Of a DNA stretch of 64,000 nt, positions 43,694 through 52,602 are shown piece after piece (position 1 is the first letter of the stretch; every line of letters begins with the position of its first letter). A program made the translations under genes and the position numbers. Source of the stretch: Sphingopyxis yananensis. Lineage in GTDB: Bacteria > Pseudomonadota > Alphaproteobacteria > Sphingomonadales > Sphingomonadaceae. The notes beneath the pieces are model-generated. The model searched no databases. It was not told the origin of the DNA and worked only from the letters and a program-made list of their open reading frames with translations. Location of the stretch: contig NZ_JAJEWI010000008.1 in the NCBI RefSeq assembly GCF_020687785.1, positions 310,001 to 374,000 on the forward strand, read 5' to 3'.

Positions 43694-44709
43694 CCGAAGC
43701 CGCCGCCGCCACTTCCTCTGGCCGCGCCACGGGCGTCAGCGCCTTTGCCATTGATGATGCGGTCAGTGTGGTCAATCGGCGCGAATTGCTGGGCTATGTG
43801 GAATGCAGCTGGACGGGCCGCTGGTATGAACCGCCCATCGCGCCCAAGACGCTGGCGCAGCTGCTGCAAGCCAGCGCCCATCATGGCAGCGCGATCCGCG
43901 TCAAACGCAATTTGCTGGTCAAGCATTTCATCGCGCATCCCAAATTGAGCGCGGCGGAGTTTGGCAAGTTCGCGCTCGACTTTCTGGTGATGGGCAATGG
44001 CTTTCTGGAAGATGTGCCCAACGCCTTTGGCCGCACCGCCCATTATGCCAACAGCTTGGCGGTGGGCACCCGCCGCGCGCGGGACGGGGAATATTATTTT
44101 ATCGAGAAATTTCGGGAACCGCACAAGTTTAGTGCTGGCAGCATCTTTCATTTGATGGAGCATGATGTGGCGCAGGAACTTTATGGCAAGCCGGAATATC
44201 TGGCGGCGCTGCAAAGCTTACTGCTCAACGAAAATGCCACGCTGTTTCGGCGGCGCTATTATCTGAACGGCGCACATGCGGGGTTCATCTTTTACCTCAG
44301 CGAAACCGCGATGAACGACGAAGATGTCGACCAAATCCGCGAGGCGATGCGCGAGAGCCGAGGCCAAGGCAATTTTAAGAACCTGTTTCTGCATGTGCCC
44401 AATGGCAAGAAAGACGGCGTGCAAGTGATCCACCTGTCCGAGGTTGCGGCCAAGGATGAATTTCTGAACATCAAAAATGTGACCCGCGATGACGTGCTGG
44501 CCGCGCACCGTGTGCCGCCCCAGCTTTTGGGCGTGATCCCGCAAAATAATGGCGGCTTTGGTGATGTGCGCACGGCGGCGGAGATTTTCTTTCAAAATGA
44601 GATTGAGCCGCTGATGGCCCGCATGGCCGAGGTTAATGATTGGGCGGGCGATAGCATCATCGCTTTTGCCCCTTATCAGGTCAGCAGCGCCAGCGCGCCG
44701 TCCGCCTGA
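43690..44709 (+). CDS. P2 gpQ-like portal protein
   Basis: 339 aa. YVECSWTGRWYEPPIAPKTL, then RVKRNLLVKHFIAHPKLSAA, then LFLHVPNGKKDGVQVIHLSE and VPPQLLGVIPQNNGGFGD are portal (phage_portal, PBSX/P2 type) motifs. It forms the DNA entry vertex. A 168-bp gap with no recognised gene follows; it could include cos. Confidence 0.95.
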   Translation: MTEAAAATSSGRATGVSAFAIDDAVSVVNRRELLGYVECSWTGRWYEPPIAPKTLAQLLQASAHHGSAIRVKRNLLVKHFIAHPKLSAAEFGKFALDFLVMGNGFLEDVPNAFGRTAHYANSLAVGTRRARDGEYYFIEKFREPHKFSAGSIFHLMEHDVAQELYGKPEYLAALQSLLLNENATLFRRRYYLNGAHAGFIFYLSETAMNDEDVDQIREAMRESRGQGNFKNLFLHVPNGKKDGVQVIHLSEVAAKDEFLNIKNVTRDDVLAAHRVPPQLLGVIPQNNGGFGDVRTAAEIFFQNEIEPLMARMAEVNDWAGDSIIAFAPYQVSSASAPSA

Positions 44710-44877
44710 TCGTCCACCCTGCCCGATCTGGGCGGGGGGAAAGGGCGTAGCACCGCCCTTCCCCCGGCAAAGCTTCCTTGCCGCAATCCGGCGCGCGATC
44801 TGCCGCGCCGAATCGTCCCGCCCTGCTCAGCTGAGCGCGGGAACGTTTAGTGAACAAAGCCAAGGAAGCAAGATATT

Positions 44878-45681
44878 ATGAACAGCCTTGAGGCGGTCTC
44901 CCCCGCTCTGCCAGTTGCGCCATATTTGGGCGGAAAGCGCAATCTATCCAAGCATTTGGTTAACCGAATTAACGCGGTCGACCATCAAAGCTATGCCGAA
45001 GTGTTTGTCGGCATGGGCGGTGTGTTTCTGCGCCGGACCATGCGGCCCAAATGCGAAGTCATCAACGATATTAGCGAAGATGTGACCACGCTGTTTCGCG
45101 TGCTTCAGCATCATTATTTGCCCTTCATCGATATGATCCGTTGGCAGATCAGCAGCCGTGCCAATTTTGAAAAGCTGACGCGGCAAGACCCGTCGACACT
45201 TACCGACATGCAGCGCGCGGCCCGCTTCCTCTATCTTCAGCGGCTGGCCTTTGGCGGCAAGGTCGCGGGGCCGCGCACCTTTGGCGTTGCGCCGGAACGT
45301 GCCGGTCGTTTCGATGTCAGCAAATTGGTGCCGATGCTGGAGGATCTGCACGAGCGGATGACCGGCGTGATCATCGAACGGCTGGACTGGCGACAGTTCA
45401 TCGCAAGGTGGGACCGGCCGCACACCCTCTTTTACCTCGACCCGCCCTATTATGGGAATGAAAAGGATTATGGTCCGGGCATCTTCAGCCGCGACGACTT
45501 TGCGGAAATGGCCGAGCTGCTGGGCGGCATCAAGGGCCAGTTCATCCTATCGATCAACGATCATCCAGACGTGCGCGACATCTTCGCCGCCTTTGACCAA
45601 GAAAAAGTCCGCGTCCGATACACGGTCGGCGGCGGCGCATCGGCCAAAGATGCGGGGGAATTGGTGATTAGCCGTATCTGA
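44878..45681 (+). CDS. Dam-type DNA adenine-N6 methyltransferase
   Basis: 267 aa, D12 class. VAPYLGGKRNLSKHLVNRI (N-terminal lock), YAEVFVGMGGVFLRR (motif I) and TLFYLDPPYYGNEKDYG (motif IV DPPY) are present. No endonuclease is adjacent. It likely modifies phage DNA against host restriction or methylates GATC-like sites; the target is not known. Good AAGGA Shine-Dalgarno. A strong hairpin follows. Confidence 0.92.
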   Translation: MNSLEAVSPALPVAPYLGGKRNLSKHLVNRINAVDHQSYAEVFVGMGGVFLRRTMRPKCEVINDISEDVTTLFRVLQHHYLPFIDMIRWQISSRANFEKLTRQDPSTLTDMQRAARFLYLQRLAFGGKVAGPRTFGVAPERAGRFDVSKLVPMLEDLHERMTGVIIERLDWRQFIARWDRPHTLFYLDPPYYGNEKDYGPGIFSRDDFAEMAELLGGIKGQFILSINDHPDVRDIFAAFDQEKVRVRYTVGGGASAKDAGELVISRI

Positions 45682-45697
45682 CATCGCCAATAAGATC

Positions 45698-45728
45698 GCG
45701 GGGCCGCTGAAAAATTCAGCGACCCCGC
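45698..45728 (+). terminator. Terminator hairpin after the adenine methyltransferase
   Basis: Fourteen-nt arms (45698-45711, 45715-45728) pair with one mismatch around AAA, 16 bp after the stop; the following T-run is weak (CTTGCC). Confidence 0.55.
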
Positions 45729-46072
45729 TTGCCCAATATGGTCTTTACCATCAGCCTTCAGCGCAAAAAACTTCAAAAAAGTCACATTTTTTTGTCAGTT
45801 TAATAATAAAAATTATGCAATCATTCAGAATTTCTTCTTAAATCAACGATCAACAAACCAGCGAAGTGCACTGTTGATTACAGCATTTATAATTTAATCT
45901 GATTAACCCTATCAATTTTAGGATAAGCTGCTATAACGTTTTTGCTGACGTCGCATTTGACGGATATCGGGCAGCTTAATGCCCCCCCTTTGTCCCTTTT
46001 ATAGCACTACAGAAGCTGGGGTGTGCCGCTGTTGGCTCACGCCCATCACACTATGGGATAAAGGATATTCTC
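45729..46072. other. AT-rich upstream region of the cold-shock gene
   Basis: 344 bp without a gene, AT-rich to about 45930 and then more mixed. The stretch before the Csp ATG may be a long cold-shock leader; I see no defined motif. Confidence 0.45.
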
Positions 46073-46279
46073 ATGATCACTGGTACAGTAAAGTTTTTCA
46101 ACGTCGATAAGGGTTTTGGTTTTATTGAGCCAGAAGATGGCAGTGGCGACGCGTTCGTACATATCACAGCCGTTCAAAACGCCGGTATGGCCACGCTGAA
46201 TAAAGATCAACGCGTTTCCTATGAATTGGAGACTGACCGTCGCGGGAAAACCTCGGCCGTAAATCTGCAAGCTGCATAA
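46073..46279 (+). CDS. Cold-shock protein (CspA family)
   Basis: 68 aa. The OB-fold core ITGTVKFFNVDKGFGFIEPE (RNP1 KGFGFI) and DAFVHITAV (RNP2) match CspA, with AAGGA-like GGATATTCTC upstream. It binds single-stranded nucleic acid as an RNA chaperone. It is unusual in lying inside the prophage beside an IF-1 paralogue. Confidence 0.95.
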   Translation: MITGTVKFFNVDKGFGFIEPEDGSGDAFVHITAVQNAGMATLNKDQRVSYELETDRRGKTSAVNLQAA

Positions 46280-46533
46280 AATCGAGCGCGGCGAGGCGGA
46301 ACACCACTTCGCCGCTTTCAAACAAGTGGGCATGCGCGGGATCTCCGATAAGTCCATCTATCACATCGATGGATCGTCTGCCAATCAGTGGCGCGCCCCA
46401 TTCACGCCAATGAGCGCGGTCCAATATAGCGATTTACCGCATCCTATTCAGGCGGCGCGAACAGCAAAATCTTCGCCTCATCCCTTCGCGTATTTCCGCG
46501 AACGAGACCGGTGAACATCTTTCGGAAATAATG

Positions 46534-46800
46534 ATGGCTAAAGAAGAATTGTTGACGATGGAAGGGTTCGTTGAAGAACTCCTGCCAGACGGCCGCTTCG
46601 CCGTTCTCCTTGATAATGAGCACAAAATTATCGCGTATACTGCGGGTAAGATGCGGAAATTCCGCATTCGAACAGTTGTCGGCGACCGTGTTCATGTAGA
46701 AATGACGCCTTACGACCTGACAAAAGGTCGTGTCGTCTTTCGTGAGAAAACGCAAGGTCCAAGTGGCGGACCAAAACGCCGCAGCCAATTTAAAAGATAG
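46534..46800 (+). CDS. Translation initiation factor IF-1 paralogue
   Basis: 88 aa from [20 protein letters not shown]; an ATG at 46531 is equivalent. [20 protein letters not shown] and [18 protein letters not shown] are the conserved IF-1 S1-like core. It adds a basic C-terminal tail ([10 protein letters not shown]) of about 15 residues beyond standard IF-1. Several core residues differ (HISGKMR is [12 protein letters not shown] is DNEH), as expected of an accessory copy. In the Csp / small protein / DUF6481 cassette. Confidence 0.92.
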   Translation: MAKEELLTMEGFVEELLPDGRFAVLLDNEHKIIAYTAGKMRKFRIRTVVGDRVHVEMTPYDLTKGRVVFREKTQGPSGGPKRRSQFKR

Positions 46801-46834
46801 AATGTTGCGGCATAGGCCGCGACCCAAGGAAAAT

Positions 46835-46987
46835 ATGAACTATAATAATCCAGCCGCTACACATGATTATACGGCTGAAACCGATGCCGCCCCAAGTGGG
46901 AGCATGAACGTTGACACCCAGCAAGCACGCTTTGGCGAACTTACGCGCGGTGACTTACGCCAATTAGTGGCGGCGATGGTCGATTAA
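46835..46987 (+). CDS. Small hypothetical protein in the Csp/IF-1 cassette
   Basis: 50 aa. AAGGAAA precedes the ATG at good spacing. It starts MNYNNPAATHDYTAETDAAP and ends GELTRGDLRQLVAAMVD, an acidic helix. No family recognised. Its spacing from the IF-1 paralogue (34 bp) suggests cotranscription. Confidence 0.55.
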   Translation: MNYNNPAATHDYTAETDAAPSGSMNVDTQQARFGELTRGDLRQLVAAMVD

Positions 46988-47064
46988 CCAGCCGTTTAGA
47001 GGGTGCGGGCGCCAAGAAACAGCCCGCCCAACACATCATGTCAGCGGAAAAAGAGGATATATAT

Positions 47065-47418
47065 ATGCACGGCTATAAAGAACCCACCCTTCAAGATCGT
47101 CAGGCCATTGCACGCAGTGCAAAAGACAAGGCTCTGGCCCAATTGCGCGCACGCCCTGCCATTGATCCGGCAGAAAAGGCACTACGCATGGAGCGCCAAG
47201 CTCAAAAGGATGAAGCGTTGGCCGCGAAACGCGCTGATGCGCAATTTGCCAAAGCAGCACAAAGTGAAGCCAGGAAAGAAGCGGCGGCCGTAAAAGCTGA
47301 AGCGACGAAGCAGCAAATGGCACGCGAAATACAGAAGATCGCGCCGCGCACCCCATTAGAACTCAAAGCAGCACGCGATTTGCGCTATGCGGCGCGGCAA
47401 GCTCGTAAGGGCAAATAA
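47065..47418 (+). CDS. DUF6481-like helical protein
   Basis: 117 aa from the ATG at 47065, chosen over 47038 because AGAGGA sits 7 nt upstream. It is Lys/Ala/Glu-rich and helical throughout: LQDRQAIARSAKDKALAQLR, then AEKALRMERQAQKDEALAAK, ending ELKAARDLRYAARQARKGK. Similar proteins accompany csp genes in sphingomonads. Molecular function unknown. Confidence 0.75.
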   Translation: MHGYKEPTLQDRQAIARSAKDKALAQLRARPAIDPAEKALRMERQAQKDEALAAKRADAQFAKAAQSEARKEAAAVKAEATKQQMAREIQKIAPRTPLELKAARDLRYAARQARKGK

Positions 47419-47573
47419 ACCTACTTCTCGATGATGCCAAACCTTCCCATGGGTTGGGAGCTAGTTCACGAATGATTGAACAGGTTTGGCACGACGAGCT
47501 GGACATTCCAAGACGCATGAAGAGGGCATCCCACTTCAGCTAGAAGGCTACCCTCATTGGATCAGCTATCGGA

Positions 47574-47804
47574 TCAAGCGCGGGCCAGCTCCGCCTCCTC
47601 CATCGCAAACTCCATCATAATCGCGATGTCCACCTTGTCGCGTGGTCTGGATTTCGCTTCTCTCTTCTCAGATAGAACTGCTTCAGCCTCCCACGCGGTG
47701 GCCGCTTTAATCGCGATTTTCCGACGATTTTCGAGAGGTTCGTTCAGAGCTTTGGCACGTTGCAGTTCGGCCTGCTCGCGGCACTGGGTTGGAGACATTC
47801 GCAT
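47574..47804 (-). CDS. Small helical hypothetical protein
   Basis: 76 aa from the ATG at 47804 (AGGG Shine-Dalgarno), or 74 aa from 47798. MSPTQCREQAELQRAKALNE and AIKAATAWEAEAVLSEKREA form an amphipathic two-helix protein of a kind widespread in sphingomonads. Second of a two-gene unit. Confidence 0.65.
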   Translation of the reverse strand: MRMSPTQCREQAELQRAKALNEPLENRRKIAIKAATAWEAEAVLSEKREAKSRPRDKVDIAIMMEFAMEEAELARA

Positions 47805-47815
47805 AAGCTACCCTC

Positions 47816-47944
47816 TTATCGTTGCATATTATCCAAGCCCGGTACGATGCCGGGTTTTTGTGAAGGCTTTGATGCGTTCGATTTAACCTTCTCCGCTTTT
47901 GGCTTACGGATTTCACGGTTAGATTTTTTCTGTGATTTAGCCAT
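47816..47944 (-). CDS. Small basic protein
   Basis: 42 aa, ATG at 47944 with AGAGAGAAG upstream. MAKSQKKSNREIRKPKAEKV then SKPSQKPGIVPGLDN is a conserved short alphaproteobacterial sequence type with no assigned function. It lies 11 bp before the 76-aa gene on the same strand. Confidence 0.65.
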   Translation of the reverse strand: MAKSQKKSNREIRKPKAEKVKSNASKPSQKPGIVPGLDNMQR

Positions 47945-48884
47945 AAATCTTCTCTCTCATTGATGAGCGAGCTACAGCGATTCATTCTTTAAGCAGCCAC
48001 GGCGATGTGAAACTTCTTGGAATGCAGCGCAAACGCTGACTGGTAGCTCGAAGAATTTGACCATAAAGATGGTCGGGATATGCGTCGTAGACGGAGCAGC
48101 CGCTACAATCTGTGCTCAATATCGAGCATGTCCTGCCTCAGAAAAATCAACCAAATGTATTTTTGACTGTGAAGAGACAATGCGTACATATCCGCGCCTT
48201 GTAGGGCGCAGAGGGCATATAAATAATATGGCTGTTCAGGCGTCCAATTACAAGGGCACTCATCCCTAAATATCAAATATAATGTTTAAGCAAATAGTTT
48301 AGAAACATGTCGATCTAAACTATTATGGAATAGTCTGTTTAATTGTAATCTAGTCAATGGTGGGCTCAAATCACGAATGATTTACAGAGCCACTCAAGCG
48401 CACATCTTAACTGACTTGGTACGATATCAGCGCCGGTGATCCGAAACGAACGGCCCTGCCACTAAACTTCCTCTCCCACCTCGTGCCAAGGCTGCGGCCG
48501 CAGGTTCTCCCCCGCCCTACCCCTAACTATCACCGCACCCAACTGAAAGGGCGACCTGTGCGTCGGTAACCTCTCCGCCTTCAAACCCCACGCGCCGCAA
48601 TCAGCTCCCCTCCTCGCCTGCACGCTTTTGGTGTCGGTTTTCGTGCATTCGCCCACGTGCCGTGCGCCTTAGAGCCGCCTAGCTTTGCGTCACATTCACA
48701 TTGAAATGTGAGCCGTGCATTTCCGTGCACCCACGGCGACCTTTCACCCCTCGCTGTTGCCCGCGTTCCACGCGAGCTTTCGCCATGCGCCCATTGGGGA
48801 GCATATGCGGCATCAACGATGCCGCTTCTGAGCTGTCCGCTGGACGCCATATCTGCTGGTCTGCGACCAGTTTCGGCCCAATCC
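47945..48884. other. Large non-coding stretch rich in short hairpins
   Basis: 940 bp with no gene I can support. 48260-48420 is AT-rich. 48690-48880 holds several short perfect inverted repeats: CACATT-GA-AATGTG (about 48698-48711), GCGGCATC-AAC-GATGCCGC (48807-48825) and CTGGTC-TGC-GACCAG (48856-48870). Next to a Rep-like gene this could be a replication origin, but no known origin motif is recognised. Confidence 0.4.
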
Positions 48885-49670
48885 CTATAATGGCGCACGG
48901 CGAAGCCGTTCATTATTAATAACTATGTCAGGATTCTGACCGCTTGGTGAACTCGCGTTATCCTCAATCAAGCGCCCTATGCGAGCAAGCGTTTCCGCCA
49001 GCGGATTTTGACCGACTATCACCGCCATGCGCTCTTCCATTGGCAGGCTTTCCAGCATTTCTTGTTCTTGCGCCGCTGCTTGCTCACGGCGATGCGCGTC
49101 ATCAGCGGGCAGTGGGCGCTTCTTGCCGGTGATGAAGTCGACGACCTTCTGCGCCGCTTTGGGCACACACAAGCGATAGGCGTTGGAAATCTGGCGGACC
49201 TGTGGCCCCCATCCTTCATTTCCCGTTGGTTCGGTGCGCCGCATCCACTCGATAAAGCCATGTTCGCGCAGACGCGCCAAGGCCGCACAAATGGCGGCGC
49301 GCGAGCGTTGCAGTTTGCCCATCAAAAAGTCGATCGAAGGCTCAAGGCGACCGGTCTTATAATCGACGATCCGGTACATCTCGCGCACGATTTCAAGCGC
49401 GACATGGCCCAGCGGACCATTGCGCTTCCCTACTTCTTTATTTTGCCGGTCATAAGTTTCAGCCGCGCGAATGCGAGCCCATTTCGTTTTGGGATCAACA
49501 GGACGCCAGAAACGCCCCTCCCTCTCGCCAGCGTTGAAGCTATTCCGGCGAACAGGTTGAAAGGTCCGACGCGCTTTCGACTTTGACTGGATACCCGTTG
49601 CAATTTCATAGAGCGAACGGGCACTTTTTGCATTTGGCAAATCACCCGTAAGTGATTGAAATTGCGTCAT
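48885..49670 (-). CDS. Winged-helix replication-protein-like
   Basis: 261 aa from the ATG at 49670, with GGAGAAG 7-11 nt upstream; an upstream ATG at 49685 lacks one. The central domain GPLGHVALEIVREMYRIVDY, then TGRLEPSIDFLMGKLQRSRA, then AICAALARLREHGFIEWMRR is a winged helix like that of alphaproteobacterial plasmid/island proteins annotated as replication protein A. The C-terminus is acidic and helical. It lies 55 bp inside attR and may be the phage replication initiator, since no P2 gpA is present. Confidence 0.6.
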   Translation of the reverse strand: MTQFQSLTGDLPNAKSARSLYEIATGIQSKSKARRTFQPVRRNSFNAGEREGRFWRPVDPKTKWARIRAAETYDRQNKEVGKRNGPLGHVALEIVREMYRIVDYKTGRLEPSIDFLMGKLQRSRAAICAALARLREHGFIEWMRRTEPTGNEGWGPQVRQISNAYRLCVPKAAQKVVDFITGKKRPLPADDAHRREQAAAQEQEMLESLPMEERMAVIVGQNPLAETLARIGRLIEDNASSPSGQNPDIVINNERLRRAPL

Positions 49671-49724
49671 GCGACTTCTCCGCATTGGGAGAAAAACCGA
49701 TTATATACAAAAGCCTAGATCAGC

Positions 49725-49766
49725 TTTGTAATCAGGGGGTCACGAGTTCGAATCTTGTAGCCGGCA
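49725..49766 (+). repeat. attR core: 42-bp direct repeat
   Basis: Identical to 12033-12074. It is the 3' half of tRNA-Thr without a 5' half, so it is not a functional tRNA; the encoded CCA is replaced by AAC after the discriminator. It marks the right end of the prophage. Confidence 0.93.
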
Positions 49767-50269
49767 ACATTATTTTATATGGTTTTTTCTTGAGTTAAGA
49801 TAAACTTACGAGCGGCATTGTGGCGCTTAGCCGGCCGCTTCCATACTCTGCTCAAGCTTTTCCGTGGCGCTTTCTGCGAGCTTTCAACCATTGTGCAGAA
49901 AGCGGGCGCAGAGGATATTTCTGACGCTCTTCACACTGGACAGGTGATCCTGATAGCTATGCTTGGCCCGTCCATGCGGTGCGCCCATTGGACTGTAACC
50001 TATGTGTGGGCATGAATCCCCGTCTGCGTGACGGGGCGTTCGGGCATGAACTGGGTACGCACTGTCCAGCTTGAGGCTGCACCCGCCGATAGATTCGACC
50101 AGCACCCAGGGCCCTACCGCCAGCCCATCTGCACCTTCGGCGTTGCATCTTTGGCCGGAATGGCCAGCACGCTAAACTGCCTCGTACAGTTTTCATCTTC
50201 AAAGGGAGACTGATAAGCTTTACTAAGCAATCTCATCATGAAAACGATAAATATTTGGGACGAACAATC
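49767..50269. other. Host stretch right of attR
   Basis: About 500 bp with no supported gene. It begins with a T-run (GGTTTTTTCTT) that was probably the terminator of the host tRNA-Thr before integration. A hairpin CCCCGTC-TGCGT-GACGGGG lies at 50018-50036. Confidence 0.5.
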
Positions 50270-50620
50270 ATGTTAAAGGCAATAGCACTTTTAAAACGGA
50301 AAAACGGCATGTCGCATGATGATTTTGTCGAATATTATGAAAATAAACATGCCGTTCTGATCCGTAAACTTCTCCCCAATATCGTCGATTATCGCCGAAA
50401 CTTCGTCGAACATGAAACGGCATTTGTGAACGCCGCCGTTGCGCCTATCGATTTTGACGTGGTCACGGAGATCTTTTTTGCCAACCGTGCGGACTATAAT
50501 GCGTTTCTAGCCAAAGCCGCAGAAGCTGAGATTGCTCAGGCGATTGCGGACGACGAAGAAAATCTGTTCGACCGAAGCGCAACCCGTATGTTCGTCGTGG
50601 ATCAGCCCAGCGGAACGTAA
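50270..50620 (+). CDS. EthD-domain protein
   Basis: 116 aa from MLKAIALLKRKNGMSHDDFV. FVEYYENKHAVLIRKLLPNI and YRRNFVEH followed by FDVVTEIFFANRADYNAFL match the EthD ferredoxin-like family (alpha/beta barrel dimers linked to ether, steroid or aromatic degradation). The actual substrate is unknown. Confidence 0.88.
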   Translation: MLKAIALLKRKNGMSHDDFVEYYENKHAVLIRKLLPNIVDYRRNFVEHETAFVNAAVAPIDFDVVTEIFFANRADYNAFLAKAAEAEIAQAIADDEENLFDRSATRMFVVDQPSGT

Positions 50621-50711
50621 CGCAAGAACAGCCTACGCACCCCGCCGCTCACGATAATTTTGCCAAGCGCCGATCAAGGACGCGGGCTAGGATCGGCAGA
50701 TATTCAGACCG

Positions 50712-50746
50712 AAAAAACGCCGAGGCTATTCACCACGGCGCTTTTT
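50712..50746. terminator. Bidirectional terminator between EthD gene and SDR
   Basis: A6-CGCCG (50712-50722) and CGGCG-C-T5 (50736-50746) form a GC stem flanked by A and T runs between convergent genes. Confidence 0.65.
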
Positions 50747-50770
50747 CATGAACATAGCATTCAGCAGAGC

Positions 50771-51529
50771 TTACCAACTGGTGAAACCGCCATCAATGCT
50801 CAGCGCTTGGCCGGTAATGAAGTCAGACTTATCCGAGCACAGCCAAATCACGGCTTCTGAGATATTACGCGGCTTGCCCAGATGCCCCATCGGCGTCATT
50901 TGGGCCAACTGATCCATATCCTGTTGATTTTCGGGCGCGCTGGTAATGGCTGTCTCGCCAATCCCACCCGGACAAACAGCATTCACCCTTATGCCGCTGC
51001 GCGCGTAATCAATAGCCACAGCCTTGGTCAGGCCAATCACTCCAAATTTGGATGCAGAATAAGCTGCCAAGCCAGGGCCGCTGACGACGCCCATCGTGGA
51101 CGACGTATTAACAATAGCCCCGCCATGTCCTTGGCGCATCATTTGCGCACATTCATATTTCAAGCAGGCCCACACACCTTTCAGATTAATGGCAATGGTG
51201 CGATCCCAATCGGCTTCACCCATATCAGCAATGGCGGCCCCGCGCGGTGCGATACCAGCATTGTTAAAGGCGCAGTCCAGTTTACCAAAATGACCAACCA
51301 CAAGATCGACAAGGCGCGCGACATCCTCTGTTTTCGATACATCTGTCTTTATAAAAACAGCCGCTCCGCCCAACCGGATAATTTCTTGCGCTAGTTCCTC
51401 ACCCGCTTCGACAGCAATATCTGCCAGCGCGACGCGCGCACCCGCTGCCGCAAAATCCAAAGCAGTGCGGCGACCAATCCCAGTCGAAGCTCCTGTTACA
51501 ATCGACACCTTAGCTTCTAACAGCGACAT
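50771..51529 (-). CDS. Short-chain dehydrogenase/reductase
   Basis: 252 aa classical SDR. The cofactor loop VTGASTGIGRRTALDF (T-G-x3-G-x-G), NNAG in CAFNNAGIAPRG, catalytic Ser (NTSSTMG) and YSASK (Y-x3-K), and FITGQALSIDGGF at the C-terminus are all present. An Asp after the second strand (ALADIAVE) points to NAD(H). The substrate is not known. Confidence 0.92.
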   Translation of the reverse strand: MSLLEAKVSIVTGASTGIGRRTALDFAAAGARVALADIAVEAGEELAQEIIRLGGAAVFIKTDVSKTEDVARLVDLVVGHFGKLDCAFNNAGIAPRGAAIADMGEADWDRTIAINLKGVWACLKYECAQMMRQGHGGAIVNTSSTMGVVSGPGLAAYSASKFGVIGLTKAVAIDYARSGIRVNAVCPGGIGETAITSAPENQQDMDQLAQMTPMGHLGKPRNISEAVIWLCSDKSDFITGQALSIDGGFTSW

Positions 51530-51766
51530 ATTTACCTTGTCTCCTACGGCCCAATCCGCATTTTCAACGCATCAGAAGGAGAAGTACATCAACCGCGCCG
51601 CAAGTCACCTTCCATCAATGCTGGGTAAGCCCTATATCATCGCCGACCGATGCTCCCCCAAATTCTTGGCGTCGCGTCGTCTCGACTAACTTTTCCTATC
51701 ACAGCTAAATTCTGCTATAGAGTGTGCGCTAGCATGAATGATGAATAGGCGGAGCAAGCGGTTTCT

Positions 51767-52156
51767 ATGACCCCACCCACCCCCATAAGCGAGAGCGATA
51801 TCGATCGGCTAATCCCTGAGTTTTACAGCCGCATTCGTGTTGAGCCCGTGCTTGGGCCAATTTTCAATGCCGCCATTTCAGATTGGCCAGAACATTTGGA
51901 AACGCTGAAATCCTTTTGGTCGTCCATCATCTTGGGCAGTGGGCGCTATAAAGGACAACCGATGGTTCAACATCTGCTGCACCATGATAAAATGACCATA
52001 GCAAATTTTGAACGCTGGCTGGCCTTGTGGCAGCAGACGACCAATGAATTATTGCACGCCGATCAAGCCACCGCCCTGCAAGCCAAAGCAGAGCGTATTG
52101 CCGAGAGTTTGCGGCTGGGCGTAGAATTTCGCCGTGATAAAGCGTCACTCTCATGA
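51767..52156 (+). CDS. Group III truncated haemoglobin
   Basis: 129 aa. SESDIDRLIPEFYSRIRVEP, then FWSSIILGSGRYKGQPMVQH and LLHHDKMTIANFERWLALWQ match TrHb group III; the proximal His is likely in the HHD segment. Group III globins bind O2/NO-type ligands and lack the Gly motifs of groups I/II, as here. It is coupled to the DUF1971 gene by a 4-nt overlap. Confidence 0.9.
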   Translation: MTPPTPISESDIDRLIPEFYSRIRVEPVLGPIFNAAISDWPEHLETLKSFWSSIILGSGRYKGQPMVQHLLHHDKMTIANFERWLALWQQTTNELLHADQATALQAKAERIAESLRLGVEFRRDKASLS

Positions 52157-52452
52157 TCACCGAGCTGCCAACTGAGCTGCAGGCCTATAAACGAACCCCC
52201 ACCTTCACGCAGGCCACCGTCCCGACCGGACTATTATCAGACCATCATACAAAAGATGGGGTATGGGGTTTGATTCATGTCGAAGAAGGCTCCTTACGCT
52301 ATCGCGTGACGGACCCTCGGCGGTGCAGCAGCGACACGATCTTAACGGCAGATCAGCCACCCGCTGTGGTCGAACCAACGATCCGTCACCATGTCGAACC
52401 CATTGGGAATGTGCGTTTCTATGTAGAGTTTTTGAAAGCACCCCCAGCTTAA
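52153..52452 (+). CDS. DUF1971 (YeaR/TehB-like cupin) protein
   Basis: 99 aa. ELQAYKRTPTFTQATVPTGL, then HHTKDGVWGLIHVEEGSLRY, then IRHHVEPIGNVRFYVEF is a clear DUF1971 cupin. Members are often nitrate/NO induced (YeaR) or fused to TehB. Coupling to a truncated globin fits a role in reactive nitrogen handling; that is inference. Confidence 0.88.
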   Translation: MITELPTELQAYKRTPTFTQATVPTGLLSDHHTKDGVWGLIHVEEGSLRYRVTDPRRCSSDTILTADQPPAVVEPTIRHHVEPIGNVRFYVEFLKAPPA

Positions 52453-52602
52453 TATCCCCCGTTTTCAGCCCCCTGCCTATCCATTGTATCGATGACCGGC
52501 CTTGGCGGGCATCAACGTTTCGCGATCTCGCGTTCACGCATAATTTCCCCTATACGCCCCAATTCAGCCGCCTCCCCTAACCCGAAAAAAGGATGCCACG
52601 AC

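Noticed and set aside
48057..48269. A 70-aa plus-strand gene
   Set aside because: No Shine-Dalgarno, no conserved sequence, low coding character; left as non-coding.
49684..49766. A second tRNA-Thr gene at the right end
   Set aside because: Only the 3' half (from the anticodon loop) is present; there is no 5' acceptor strand or D-arm, so it is attR, not a tRNA.
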